Origin: Pectinophora gossypiella
Lineage: Eukaryota > Arthropoda > Insecta > Lepidoptera > Gelechiidae
NCBI RefSeq assembly: GCF_024362695.1
Contig: NW_026063279.1
Span: 1 to 64,000, forward strand
Length of the DNA stretch: 64,000 bases
Direction: 5' to 3'
Shown here: one piece after another, positions 1 to 10,336 of the stretch
Position numbering within the stretch: the stretch's first letter is position 1
Layout of the letters: each line of letters opens with the position of its first letter
Position numbers and translations under genes: made by a program
Notes under the pieces: generated by a model
Database searches by the model: none
Told to the model about the DNA's origin: nothing
The model's input: only the letters and a program-made list of their open reading frames with translations

Positions 1-510
1 TTAGGGACACTTTCGAGTTTAAACAAATAAAAGTAATTTCGAAATTGAGATTCTAATGTAGGTATTCAACTAAATATTATTTCTGACTTTTTATTTGATA
101 GATTTTGAAGTCAGTCAGTAAAAATATAATGTAAGTTTATGTACTATGTTATGTTATACTATATTATTATACTATAGTATTATTCTTTATTTGATGCCTA
201 TAGCTTAAGTGATGTTCAACTCAATCGTCTTATCTAGATACTTGGATTTCGCCATCAGAATTTTCTTTTACTGACCTTTTCTGTGGACGGAACCTTAGGT
301 ACGCGAGTCCAAATCGCACTTGCCTGGATTTTTTTAAATTTTTGACAAATATACATACTTCATCTGTATTAGTCTGAAATAATCTCACACTATGATGCAA
401 CAAGATCAAGATAAGAACAAAAACTGTGGTATTACGTTTTATTGTTATTTTATATTAAATCTTCGAAATATTCCGTCAATAGAGTGCCGCATTGCATACC
501 TACATAATAT

Positions 511-550
511 CTCGCCTATTTCCCATTGGGGTAGGCAGAGAACAGATTAT
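511..550. repeat. Lepidopteran LINE 3'-end fragment
   Basis: The string cctatttcccattggggtag followed by gcagaga is a common piece of lepidopteran non-LTR 3' ends. A related copy in the opposite orientation lies at about 1070-1097 (ctgcctatcccaacgggaaa). Assignment rests on my memory of the repeat, not a search. Confidence 0.5.
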
Positions 551-660
551 GAGAGAGAATATGAATGAAATTGGACTTAAAGTCAGTTTATTAGAGTTAA
601 CGAAATATTTATGTTACAATTATGTAATTAATTGCTTACATACATAAAACATAAATAGCC

Positions 661-705
661 TATATACGTCCCACTGCTGGGCACAGGCCTCCTCTCAATC
701 AACCA
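661..705 (+). repeat. Interspersed repeat fragment (cccactgctgggc type)
   Basis: Contains cccactgctgggcacaggcc, a very frequent lepidopteran repeat core. The same core with a longer tail occurs at 1621-1705 in the same orientation, so two fragments of one family flank the relic at 810-1100. Confidence 0.55.
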
Positions 706-809
706 ACAACAACAATTAATTGCTTAATCTTTTATTAAAATTGTCAAAAGGTTATTAATGAGAAAGTTGAGGAGTATGAGTGGCATAACTTTGAATGATA
801 AAATAGTGT

Positions 810-1100
810 GCTGAGGGAGCATTGTGACAGAAGATGTAGTGAAGAGAAATGACAAAAGAATGCTTAGATAGTTTGGACATGGACAAGATTTATTATGCCG
901 GTATAATTGGTAGAATCGGAAGAGGAAGGCCTAAGTAGTACATACCTCGATTAATTCCAGGATATTTAAAGAAAAGCCACGGTCAAGAGTACTGGAAACC
1001 AGCGAATGTGCATAAGAGTGGTTGAAACGAAAGTGATGTGTCAGGATCGTAGTAAATGGAATTGCGTGGTCTCTGCCTATCCCAACGGGAAATATACGTA
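810..1100 (+). pseudogene. RTE-type LINE 3' coding relic
   Basis: Translation of the plus strand gives pieces resembling the end of an RTE-type reverse transcriptase ORF: RNDKRMLR then FGHG near 850-885, and RGRPK near 920-935, interrupted by stops. The relic ends in the cctatccc 3'-end repeat near 1075. It is heavily decayed, has no continuous frame and cannot be functional. The clade assignment is a memory-based inference from the ML(R)WFGH-like and RGRPK-like motifs. Confidence 0.45.
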
Positions 1101-1620
1101 ACCTTAAGTATGTATTTTTTCGAGATACATAGTTGCTTAGAATGATATCTGATAGTCTTAAACTCATAGTTTCAGTATTCCATAAGATTTTATTTTATAT
1201 ACCATATTATTACTTACAGAACCGTTATGCCATTTTCTATATTGCCTCGTATTTTCTTCACTTTAGCCACAGCTACGATGGCAATGTTGACGAATTTATT
1301 CATCGATTTTTGATGTTCAACTACAAAGTGTGCTCTACATGACTGTCACGACTGGACTGATGCTCGGCGGTTGCTTTGCTGCTTTGCTTTTGCCGCTTTG
1401 TACGGCACGAGCTGGCGGCATTGTGTAAAAGTGCTTAAACAAATTTCATTTTAACTATTAAAAAATCAGGACAACAATTACACACTACCTAGGTTTATTA
1501 ATCCGACTGAAATTTTATGTGTGTTGTTTATTATTTTTTTTTTATAATAGGTACCTAATTTAATTTTCCTATACTAATTATTCATTGTATTGCATTCCCT
1601 GTAATTATCTTCTTATCTTA

Positions 1621-1705
1621 TCTAGCCTATTCGATCCCACTGCTGGGCAAAGGCCTCCCCTTGATTTTTCCACTCCTCTCGACTTTGCGCAATCTCCGGC
1701 CAATC
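1621..1705 (+). repeat. Interspersed repeat fragment (cccactgctgggc type)
   Basis: Contains cccactgctgggcaaaggcc followed by a pyrimidine-rich tail and ctccggccaatcc, the typical continuation of this lepidopteran repeat. It is the better preserved of two copies in the first 2 kb. Confidence 0.55.
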
Positions 1706-1843
1706 CTTCCGATTTTATTTAAATTTAAGTATATAGGGTAAACTGCCTAATTATCAGCACCTTAAATTATTGGTACGGTCATTTCTCAAAAATTTTAATG
1801 TGCACACTGAGATTAAGGTGCTTAATTTGGTTTGTAATAAAAA

Positions 1844-1910
1844 AAAATTGGTCATTACTTAGAACCATATATACGTATATATACATGGTTCTGAGTAATG
1901 ACCAATTTTA
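1844..1910. repeat. Near-perfect palindrome of about 66 bp
   Basis: Arms ttggtcattacttagaacca and tggttctgagtaatgaccaa are reverse complements except for one pair, and the centre is an alternating tatatacgtatatata. Such a structure would fold into a long hairpin. It may be a minimal foldback element or a terminal structure of the Helitron that follows; neither can be shown here. Confidence 0.7.
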
Positions 1911-2066
1911 TTAAAATTATTTAAAAATTATATTAAAATATATGTATATATTTTTCTAATAGTCAGTAGGGGTGTCAATAATAGGGTGTATTATTACCTT
2001 ATCTATTAAATATATTCATATCTAACATTTACTGATTCATTAGGTCTAACACACCAAGGCTCCGAT

Positions 2067-5000
2067 GTGTATGAAGGTAACAATTCGCAATGTACGGTTA
2101 TCTCAGCATGCGCTTCAATTTATTCTGTGTTCCATAGTCGCGCATCTTTCACTACTGCCGAAATTGATGAAATTTTAAAAATGGGGGATACACTTTACAT
2201 GCAGTTGAAATATCTACTTCAGAGGGGTGTCAGTTATTTTATGCCAGATGAATTACCCAATGAGCTTCGCGTCGGGAGTAACGTCGTACATATAGTTAGC
2301 ATGGAGGACAACTGGATCATTTCTAACACGTATCCCACTACCCCCGCGAATAAAGACATAGGTTTATTAACGTTAAAGAATATATTGGACAACAGAGTGT
2401 TTTTTAATACAAATGACTATACTGTTGATTCGCAATTCGCTTATAATGTGAATAATTCAAATCACAACGACAGTACGGATAGCATATTGTTTACGGGTCA
2501 GGGTTATACTTTTAGTTTTTGGCGGTTTAATGGTGAATATTATTTCTTTAACAGCCATGCGGTTAACAACAAAAACATTAACATAGGAAAGGGCAAACCA
2601 GAGGACGGTCCTTACGTAGCACGTTTATTTAAATGTAATTCAACCGAAGCGCTAGCACATCTTTTACTCGCGAATGAAATTTACGACGGATCCGAATACT
2701 CATTGACTCGATTAAGAGTACTAAATGACGACTCTATATGGCAAAATGGATCGCGGGTTAGTTCCGAAACGTCACAGTCCATTTTAGTAGATTTAATATC
2801 TTCACCATTACTGAATGTGAATCAAACTTTAGATTCGATTTTGATGAACTATCAGTCAACACTGGCCCCACTTAAAACCTCTGTGCAAAATTCAAATAAT
2901 GACTCTACAAATGATTTAAAATTGACGACTTTAAAACCAGTTGTCCTATTAGAAAGAATTGATAATGAAGTCGAAAATCAATGCGTTAAAAATAAAGGCG
3001 GCCGACCCAAAAAACAGAAACGCGGACCGAATCCGCGCAAAGAAAACGCGCACCGCGAAGCTGTAAGGAAATACACAAAAAGGAACCCCGCTGTTCATCG
3101 CGAGGCCGTTCAACGTTATAACGAACGCAACCCAGACGTTCAACGCGAGGCCGTTCAACGTTATAACGAACGCAACCCAGATGTTCATCGCGAGGCCGTT
3201 CACCGTTATAACGAACGCAACCCAGACGTTCATCGCGAGGCCGTTCAACGTTATAACGAACGCAACCCAGATGTTCATCGCGAGGCCGTTCACCGTTATA
3301 ACGAACGTAACCCAGACGTTCATCGCGAGGCCGTTCACCGTTATAACGAACGCAACCCAGACGTTCATCGCGAGGCCGTTCGACGTTATAACGAGCTCCA
3401 CCCCGAAACGATCAAAAAAGCAGCACGAAAATACACAGAGAATAGTCGTAACACTGAAACGCCGCTGAGATATTCAAAAAATTTAATAGGTGAAAAACAG
3501 GGACACGAACTTAATATTATTAGATTATATAATTTGAAAAATACGTCGCTTCTGTCTGATAAAACATATAGATGTCCAAATTGTAATGCTCCATTGTTCG
3601 AAGAAGAGAAATCTCGTCGACAATGGTGTTGTCATTCAGGAGATTATAACGTTCAGAATTTTCTCCCATTAAATGAAGAATTTTATTCAAATTCAGCTTT
3701 TTTAAATAGACCACGCGCTTACAATAATATTTTTGCATTTTCGGCATTAGGCGTTTCCCACGGTTACCATCATCCAGAAGGTATATCTTTTCTAAAAATT
3801 CAAGGACGTATTTACCACCGTATCTTTGATTTGTCTTACAATGAAAGTCCTAATAATATAAATTTTTACATAAATGACAGTAGCGAGAGAGAGAGTTTAG
3901 CTGGTGAATTAAGTTTAGATAAAACGGTAGTTCGAATGATTACAGGGTTCATGCACACAGTTAATCCATACATAAAATGTTTTAAAAGGTTAAGTTTAGA
4001 GGTATCATCAGAAGCTTTCTTGAAGTTCGAAAAAACTACTCGTGCGACTCACGGTAACATCCTCGGAGATCAACCTATTGGTCAAGAAATTGCCGCAATT
4101 ATTAGTACAGACCGCGAAGAATTTACTCGACGCTGTATTGTAGTTAAAAAGATAGCAGACGGTAGACCTCGAACAATAGATATAATGGATTCCTTATACG
4201 AGACTTTCCAGTATCCTCTCTTATATCCTCATGGAAATACTGGTTGGCATCCAGATATGAGAGGTAATAACGGCAATAAGCTTAATCAGGTTAAATATGT
4301 CCGTTGTTTACTTTTGTCAGAATCGCGATTTAGCATATTTGGTCGTTTATCTGAAGAGTGGTTAGTCGATATGTTTTGTAGAGTTTTAGAAGAACGCTTG
4401 CGGTTTTTGAAAAATAGCCAAACAAAACAACAAAACAGGCTAAGAGTAGCTCCACTCCAAGAATTAATTAATGACGAGTTTATTTTAGGAGAAGGTGGAG
4501 TAGAACCTGGTAAAATTTATTTACCTAGCTCATTCACAGGGGGTCCACGGTACATGAAAAAGAAATACCTGGATGCTATAGCAATGGTAAACAGGTTAGG
4601 TCCACCATCATATTTTTTAACTTTAACATGTAACCCCAACTGGCCTGAAATAAAAAATTCAACATTATCAGGTCGATCAAAAGACCCCCTTACTTGTGCT
4701 CGAGTTTTCAACTTAAAACTCGGAGAGTTATTAAAAGATTTAAAATCGGGTAAATGGTTCGGAAAAATTGTTTATATAATGCATGTTATAGAGTTCCAAA
4801 AAAGAGGACTACCACATGCGCATATTGCTTTTAGAGTGGAAGGTGGTGGACCAGTTGAAAGTCTGGATATTGATAAGTTTGTTCGAGCTACCATACCCGA
4901 TCCAGCACAAACTTTATTGTACAAAGTTGTCATGGATCACATGATACACGGTCCATGCGGCCCTCCTTACCGAACTAATTTGCCGTGTTGGAATAGTGAG

Positions 5001-5129
5001 AAAAAAAACTGTTTAAAATATTTTCCAAAAAAGAAACACCAGTCACCTTCAGTGACGATAGAGGTTTTATACATTTACGTCGCAATAGTAAAAATCAGGC
5101 GATTATTAAATATCGCGGCAGAGACGTAA
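2067..5129 (+). CDS. Helitron Rep N-terminal half with papain-like region
   Basis: The frame is open from 2010, but codon 2067 is GTG and no ATG precedes the conserved start of the domain. An AG at 2042-2043 could be a splice acceptor, so the true N-terminus may lie in an upstream exon. Residues 7-10 (SQCT) and 160-166 (FFNSHAV, His164) look like the Cys and His of a papain-like/C76- or OTU-like protease, an inference. Residues about 310-320 (GGRPKKQKRGP) resemble an AT-hook. A 15-residue repeat follows, then a zinc-ribbon-like CPNC (about 503) with a later CC pair, a Helitron_like_N region (LLYPHGNTGW), Rep motif FLTLTCNPNW (about 850) and HUH motif GLPHAHI (His917). The last residues are out of frame after about 5050. 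Confidence 0.85.
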   Translation: MYEGNNSQCTVISACASIYSVFHSRASFTTAEIDEILKMGDTLYMQLKYLLQRGVSYFMPDELPNELRVGSNVVHIVSMEDNWIISNTYPTTPANKDIGLLTLKNILDNRVFFNTNDYTVDSQFAYNVNNSNHNDSTDSILFTGQGYTFSFWRFNGEYYFFNSHAVNNKNINIGKGKPEDGPYVARLFKCNSTEALAHLLLANEIYDGSEYSLTRLRVLNDDSIWQNGSRVSSETSQSILVDLISSPLLNVNQTLDSILMNYQSTLAPLKTSVQNSNNDSTNDLKLTTLKPVVLLERIDNEVENQCVKNKGGRPKKQKRGPNPRKENAHREAVRKYTKRNPAVHREAVQRYNERNPDVQREAVQRYNERNPDVHREAVHRYNERNPDVHREAVQRYNERNPDVHREAVHRYNERNPDVHREAVHRYNERNPDVHREAVRRYNELHPETIKKAARKYTENSRNTETPLRYSKNLIGEKQGHELNIIRLYNLKNTSLLSDKTYRCPNCNAPLFEEEKSRRQWCCHSGDYNVQNFLPLNEEFYSNSAFLNRPRAYNNIFAFSALGVSHGYHHPEGISFLKIQGRIYHRIFDLSYNESPNNINFYINDSSERESLAGELSLDKTVVRMITGFMHTVNPYIKCFKRLSLEVSSEAFLKFEKTTRATHGNILGDQPIGQEIAAIISTDREEFTRRCIVVKKIADGRPRTIDIMDSLYETFQYPLLYPHGNTGWHPDMRGNNGNKLNQVKYVRCLLLSESRFSIFGRLSEEWLVDMFCRVLEERLRFLKNSQTKQQNRLRVAPLQELINDEFILGEGGVEPGKIYLPSSFTGGPRYMKKKYLDAIAMVNRLGPPSYFLTLTCNPNWPEIKNSTLSGRSKDPLTCARVFNLKLGELLKDLKSGKWFGKIVYIMHVIEFQKRGLPHAHIAFRVEGGGPVESLDIDKFVRATIPDPAQTLLYKVVMDHMIHGPCGPPYRTNLPCWNSEKKNCLKYFPKKKHQSPSVTIEVLYIYVAIVKIRRLLNIAAET
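3097..3410 (+). repeat. 45-bp tandem repeat inside the Helitron ORF
   Basis: About seven copies of a 45-bp unit encode RYNERNPDVHREAV plus one variable residue (Q, H or R). The repeat preserves the reading frame and is highly basic. Because the unit is almost identical between copies, the opposite strand is also open here, giving spurious antisense frames. The array follows an AT-hook-like stretch, so a DNA-contacting linker is a reasonable guess. Confidence 0.85.
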
Positions 5130-5140
5130 TAGTTAATGAT

Positions 5141-7582
5141 TTGTGGATCGTTCCTTATAATCCTGCTCTTCTCCTAAAATATGATGCTCACATAAATTTA
5201 GAAGTGTCCACACAGCGTGCTATAATTAAGTATTTATTTAAATATATGACAAAAGGACCTGATGAAGCCCGTATTGCCGTTGTTGATGAAGAACATCGTG
5301 AGGATGAAATCGAACAATATGTCACTAAGCGATATATTAGTTCTAGCGAAGCAGCGTGGCGTGTTCTCGAATTTGATATTGTAGCTAGGAACCCTACGGT
5401 AAAAATGTTAACAGTACATTTGCCCGATCAAAATTCGGTATTTTTTAAGCCTGGCCACGCGAACGAGGCAGTTAATAATGCAGGTTCAGATCTTTTAGAC
5501 TATTTCAGTAGGCCTTTAACTGAGGAGTTTGATCGGGTATCCTACTTAGACTTTTTTGAAAATTATAACATTCATGCGAAAGATCCATGTTTAAAGACAG
5601 TTCAGGCGGTGCAAATGCAAAACGGCAAATTTCTTACGCGGAGAATGCGGGGTGAGCTCGTCGCGCGTCTATTTTGGGTCGCGCCGAACAGAGGTGAACA
5701 GTTCTTTTTAAGACTTCTTTTAAGTGTTTACCCTTGTCGTAGTTTCGCGGATTTACTTCAAATTGGAGGTCCAAATTGCACAACTTTTCAAGAAGCTGCC
5801 AAATTCGTAGGACTTGCGGACGACTCAGTCGAATATGAACGGGCTATGGAAGAAGCTTCCACTTTTTTAACCGGACCACGACTTCGTAGCTTTTTTGTAA
5901 CGCTGGCTGTTAATGGTGCCTCAGTGGCGTCACTGTGGAACACGTATAAACGTCAATTGGCCGAAGATTTCCTTTACAGGGTGCCAGATGACGAAGAAAA
6001 CGCGTTTAACATGTGCCTCATTCAAATAGATAGAATGCTACGTAGACACGGAACTTCTTTAGTAGAACAAGGTTTGCCAGAAGTAATTTACAGGTCAACG
6101 GAATTGGATAGGGAACGCACTGAATATGATTTAGATAGTTTGAAATCATACGTAGAAGAGTGGTTGCCACAGTTATCCCCCGATCAACGTGCCGTATTCG
6201 ATTACGTGGAAAAGCTTTGCGTAGATAGTGTTTACCGAGAATCCAACAACTGTGCGATTTTTATCGATGGCCCCGCCGGCACCGGAAAAACGCTTTTATT
6301 GAAGGTCATAACTGCATATATCCGCGGTAACCTTAAAGGTATAGTTTTAACCTGTGCATCGTCTGCAATTGCTGCTCAGAATTACACAAACGGAATGACG
6401 GCTCATTCCTTGTTTAGATTTCCTTTACATCTATTAGATGATAGCGGATACTGGAACATCTCAAATGGTACTCAAAGAGCTGAATTGATTTACAATTCTA
6501 ATCTCATTGTGTATGATGAAGCGCCGATGGCTCATAAATACCTTATAAATTTATTAAATAGATCATTGCAGGATTTGATGAGGTCAGACAAAATTTTTGG
6601 TTCTAAAATAATTATTTTTGCAGGAGATTTTCGTCAAATTCCTCCTGTAGTCCCAGAAGCACGAACGAATTTTGATATTTTAAACGCGTCACTAAAAACT
6701 TCTCCTATTTGGAAACAATTGAAAAAATTTAGTTTGGTAACTTCACAGAGATGTAAGGATGACGCACAGTATGCAGAATTTCTTTTAAAACTGGGTTCAA
6801 ATTTATTACCTACTCTAAGGTTAGAAACAAATAATAATGATTTGCAATTAGTTCAACTTGAATCTATTGATTATGTTACTGAATTAGAAGATTTAATTGA
6901 TTTTGTATTCCCAGAAGTTACTCTTACTGAGCCAGGCGTATGCTCCTTCAGAGCAATTCTATGCACTCGTAACGATGCAGTTAGAGAAATTAATGCCGTT
7001 ATTTTAGATAAACTACCAGGTGAAGTATTACATTTTTATGCCATAGACAAAATTTTAAGCGACAACGCTGATCAAGTATATTTTAGTCCCGAATTTTTAC
7101 ATACACTTCGACCACAAGGTGTTCCAGATTTCGACTTACAGTTAAAATTAGAATGTGTTTGTGTAATCACGCGTAATCTTAGTTTCGCGGACGGCTTAGT
7201 AAATGGCACCAAAGTAATAGTTGTTGAGACATCTCCATATATTATTAAAGTTCGGAAACAAGGTGAACTAGGAGATTATTTGATCCCTCGAATTCTTTTT
7301 AAAGCGCCTATAGAACATAACAGCCCTTACGAGATGTGTCGCCGTCAATTCCCATTGCAGGTCTGTTATGCAATGACTATTCACAAGAGCCAGGGTCAAA
7401 CGATTAGTCGCGTTGGGGTCGATCTTAGATCTGACATGTTTAGTCACGGTCAACTGTATGTAGCTTTAGGTCGCGTTCGCGAAAGACGTGACATAAAAGT
7501 ACTACTACCCAGGCACCGAATCGAAAATGACCAACCTTTCTCGAATAACGTTATCATATCAGAACTTTTAAGTTTAACGTAA
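5141..7582 (+). CDS. Helitron Rep tyrosines and Pif1-type helicase
   Basis: This frame begins with a TTG codon and is the continuation of the preceding one after a one-base frame change; homologous residues are already readable from about 5056. Tyr31 and Tyr35 of the numbered frame (KYLFKYMTKG, nt 5228-5254) are the likely catalytic pair of the relaxase. The helicase has Walker A GPAGTGKT (nt 6269 on), Walker B YDEAPM (about 6512), AGDFRQIPPV (about 6620), TSQRCKDD, FADGLVNGTKV and the C-terminal AMTIHKSQGQT and YVALGRVR motifs, so all superfamily 1B signatures are present. It ends at TAA 7580-7582. No stop codon interrupts its 813 residues, which argues the element was active fairly recently. 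Confidence 0.9.
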   Translation: MWIVPYNPALLLKYDAHINLEVSTQRAIIKYLFKYMTKGPDEARIAVVDEEHREDEIEQYVTKRYISSSEAAWRVLEFDIVARNPTVKMLTVHLPDQNSVFFKPGHANEAVNNAGSDLLDYFSRPLTEEFDRVSYLDFFENYNIHAKDPCLKTVQAVQMQNGKFLTRRMRGELVARLFWVAPNRGEQFFLRLLLSVYPCRSFADLLQIGGPNCTTFQEAAKFVGLADDSVEYERAMEEASTFLTGPRLRSFFVTLAVNGASVASLWNTYKRQLAEDFLYRVPDDEENAFNMCLIQIDRMLRRHGTSLVEQGLPEVIYRSTELDRERTEYDLDSLKSYVEEWLPQLSPDQRAVFDYVEKLCVDSVYRESNNCAIFIDGPAGTGKTLLLKVITAYIRGNLKGIVLTCASSAIAAQNYTNGMTAHSLFRFPLHLLDDSGYWNISNGTQRAELIYNSNLIVYDEAPMAHKYLINLLNRSLQDLMRSDKIFGSKIIIFAGDFRQIPPVVPEARTNFDILNASLKTSPIWKQLKKFSLVTSQRCKDDAQYAEFLLKLGSNLLPTLRLETNNNDLQLVQLESIDYVTELEDLIDFVFPEVTLTEPGVCSFRAILCTRNDAVREINAVILDKLPGEVLHFYAIDKILSDNADQVYFSPEFLHTLRPQGVPDFDLQLKLECVCVITRNLSFADGLVNGTKVIVVETSPYIIKVRKQGELGDYLIPRILFKAPIEHNSPYEMCRRQFPLQVCYAMTIHKSQGQTISRVGVDLRSDMFSHGQLYVALGRVRERRDIKVLLPRHRIENDQPFSNNVIISELLSLT

Positions 7583-7739
7583 CTTTATTTAGGGTGGCAC
7601 TTCTTGAAAAGACTGAACAGTTCATCTCTGTTATTAAGCTTATTGGGTTTTTTTAGATCGGTTAAATCATGTGCTGAAATTATCGTATATTGCGAATTAT
7701 TTATTATTATTTATATTCAATTTATCTTGTTTTTTCTTC
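7583..7739. other. AT-rich stretch after the Helitron
   Basis: Nothing recognisable. I looked for a GC-rich stem followed by CTAG/CTRR, as expected for a Helitron 3' end, and found none that is convincing. Confidence 0.4.
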
Positions 7740-8500
7740 TTTTCGTATAATTTAACGATAGAACTGACTTTAACAAGCTTGCACTCGATTTGATGATGGT
7801 TACATTGAATTTCAAAGCTAGGTTTACCATTTTATTAGTCACAATCACTGAATTAAAATGTGTGTTAATCAATTGGCAATGTGTACATGCCCTTCCCAGC
7901 CGTTAACGCTGTGGAGGCTCATCTTTAGGGGACGAGAGAACGGGCGTGAAGGGAACTGGCAGGATGAACACTTGGCTGCGGGTGCGACCGGTGCATGGGA
8001 GTGAAGTGGAGCTGGCTGGAAGATGGAGGCAGGTATCACTCGATTGCTTTAGCTGAGTTCCACTCAGATCAAGTAAGCTGTCATATGGATGAATGTCGCA
8101 GGTTGGAATGATCCGGAGTAGAACTGTCGGTGTCGTTCCCATCGTCGTAGGCATTTTCGGTGGATTTTGTAGGTCGATCAACAATGGTTGCGTGAGTTTT
8201 GGCTGTCAAGCTGCTATGCCGTACTAGCCGATTCTTGCGATCTGGGATACAAGGGATGGACGTATCCTGTGGAATGATCGTGTCAGTGAAGGTTTGAATG
8301 TCGCTTAGGACTGGAAAGGAGGGAGTACGGAAACTGTAATCAGTATTCAGGATCTCGCTGTACATGGACAATGTTTAGTTTAGGTGTATTAAAGTGGTAA
8401 TTGTTCGAAGTTATTTGAAAAGAATTCTGTTTCAGTGTTTAAGCGCTAAAACTGTTTGTTTTTTGTAAGCAAACGTATGATTTATTGATGTTCATTTTTT
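7740..8500 (+). repeat. Left arm of a long inverted repeat
   Basis: This arm aligns, as reverse complement, with 14310-15135. Matching landmarks from outside in: gtataatttaa (7747) against ttaaattatac; ttacattgaa; actggcaggatgaaca against tgttcatcttgccagt; agtggagct; gttccactcagatca against tgatctgagtggaac; gatcaacaatggtt; ccacaggatac; and ctgttcgaagtta-like sequence near 8400. Divergence is substantial, with many small indels. The minus strand has an open frame (8081-8371) that is partly matched in the other arm, so a coding ancestor is possible. Function unknown. Confidence 0.8.
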
Positions 8501-10336
8501 ACTTTATAACGCTAACGCTTTACAAATAATATTGTTACCAAATTTAAGTGCGTATATAAACAATACATTAATACTAAAATATTTCGATGAAGACACCAAT
8601 GTTGTTTATTGATACATTTTTCTCTTAAGTGCTACTTTCTCAACTTAAAGCAATAAGTTATGCAGTAATTATACTTCAACGAGTATATTTAAACAAATCG
8701 TCATTCAAAAGCATTTTACCCAATACCTAACTTACATTAAGTAAAATTTATCTTTGTCATTTTAGTCACTTATTTTTTATCATTCACTAAGCTGTAAGCA
8801 AAATATATTTACTAAAATAATAAAAAAAATACGATATTCATGGTAAGTTGGATTAGCTATTTTATGACTTGATATTTTCATGCATTAATTCAGGAAAATA
8901 AATGTATAATGAAAAATAAGTTTTTATAACCGATTAAATTTGTGTAATGTGCAGTGTATACATTTTAATGTATTTAACATTTGCAAATTGTATTGATTTG
9001 TAAAAAAATATAATTTGCATTAAATACTAAAGAATATTTTATACTAGCGTATATTAGTAACTTAAGTTAGAATTAAGTAAACAAACAAAAAAATATACGC
9101 CTTAAATAATAAATATAAGGAAGAAAGGAAACTACCCGGATGCCTGTTTACTCATCATCAAGGAAACTTTAAGAAATAACATTACTACAAATGTCTGCTC
9201 GAAGAAAGATTCAAAAACTTAAACAAATGCCAAGCTGGAAATCGATTAATGAGTACACATAAACGCTACATAGTACAACACGCGTGTCCTGTAATGGAAC
9301 GGACAGAATAAAGAATATGTGTTATGGTACGTCGAATCAGTACAGTATAATATTATACATTAGCATTCAATGGTGTATGAATCGTCATCGTCATAGTGTC
9401 AGCAAAGACGCATCATCAATTGCACAGATTTGTGGCTACAAATATATAAATGAAAAGTGTTATTTAGAACATTATTTATTGTGTTGTGGAATAAAATAGG
9501 TCAATAATTACCTGTATCCGGCAGTGACGAACAATTTTTTCATTCATAAACATGGGTAAACTGTCAGATGGGCTAAACATGAAAAAAGTCCTTAAACCAA
9601 ATCCCATTGTTTCGCTATTGTGTTTGAAAATCTAAGCCGCAGGAGGATATTAAGTACAACCATGCTTTACCTTTAATGGTGTATGTAAAAATAATGAAGC
9701 CTATAATCAACAATGAATGTTCTATACCATTCTAAGCAAATTCAAAAACAAATTTGATCATGTCAATTTCTGGCCTCCCACAAGCGGGTCTCACCAGTAT
9801 TGACAGAAGAATGATCACTCATCGATACAAAAACATACATAAAGTAATTAATACATGTATACAGGCTAAATAAAGTGAAATTGCTAGAAAATACCTACTC
9901 CTTGGAAAAACAATAATTGGAGAAGAAAGCACTACCTAACAACGTGAAACTTTGATATTCAAATTTTCAAATCAAATATGGCTAAAACAAAAAAAAAATA
10001 CTTAAAAATTTAAAGGTAAAAGAAAACACCTTTAGTTAAAAAAATAGAAAGCGAGTCATATTTTATATATTCTGGTAAAATTGTTTAGTTTTAAATGTTA
10101 CCAAATACACCAAATGTTATTAGAAATGAAAGTAACTGCATATAGTTTAATTCATATGTGTACAGTCAACATACTACCTACGTTTTATTTTTTAAGTCTA
10201 CATTCGTTATTTATTTACTTATAATGACGCAAATAACAAACAACTATGCTTGTTATTAATTTGCATACACCTACAGTAAATCCAACTTACCATGAATATA
10301 ACAATGATAATATACATAGTAAGTGCAGAATAAAAA
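8501..10336. other. AT-rich spacer inside the inverted repeat
   Basis: Very AT-rich sequence between the left arm and the 164-bp satellite. Apart from the inverted-repeat-bounded segment 8834-10299 nothing is recognised; the open frame 9284-9499 has no known motif. Confidence 0.5.
8834..10299. mobile_element. Candidate 1.47-kb TIR element
   Basis: The left end reads atattcatggtaagttggat (8834-8853) and the right end atccaacttaccatgaatat (10280-10299), a perfect 20-21 bp inverted pair. The interior is AT-rich and lacks a transposase, so it would be non-autonomous. No clear target duplication is visible (flanks aaatacg and aacaatg), which keeps the call tentative. Confidence 0.5.

Larger units (their letters stand above)
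1..2009. other. AT-rich spacer with repeat relics
   Basis: No convincing gene is seen here; short open frames at 931-1167 and 1133-1342 have no recognisable motif. The stretch holds scattered pieces of lepidopteran interspersed repeats, listed separately, and a palindrome near 1844. The stretch 1740-1830 also contains a weak inverted pair (cagcaccttaa / ttaaggtgctt). The rest is simple AT-rich sequence. Confidence 0.6.
2010..7582 (+). mobile_element. Helitron-type rolling-circle transposon, coding part
   Basis: Two adjacent frames together supply the hallmarks of a Helitron Rep/helicase: a Helitron_like_N-type region, an HUH endonuclease motif (PHAH), a YLFKY tyrosine motif and a Pif1-type helicase. 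A single frame change near 5030-5060 separates the endonuclease histidines from the tyrosines, so this copy is probably inactive. Helitron termini (5' TC, 3' stem plus CTRR) could not be located with confidence, so only the coding extent is given. Confidence 0.85.

Noticed and set aside
1133..1342. 69-residue ORF in the first spacer
   Set aside because: AT-rich, no motif, not followed by any supported gene structure.
2949..3468. Antisense and alternative-frame ORFs across the Helitron repeat
   Set aside because: They are mirror products of the 45-bp coding repeat; the sense frame carries the recognised domains.
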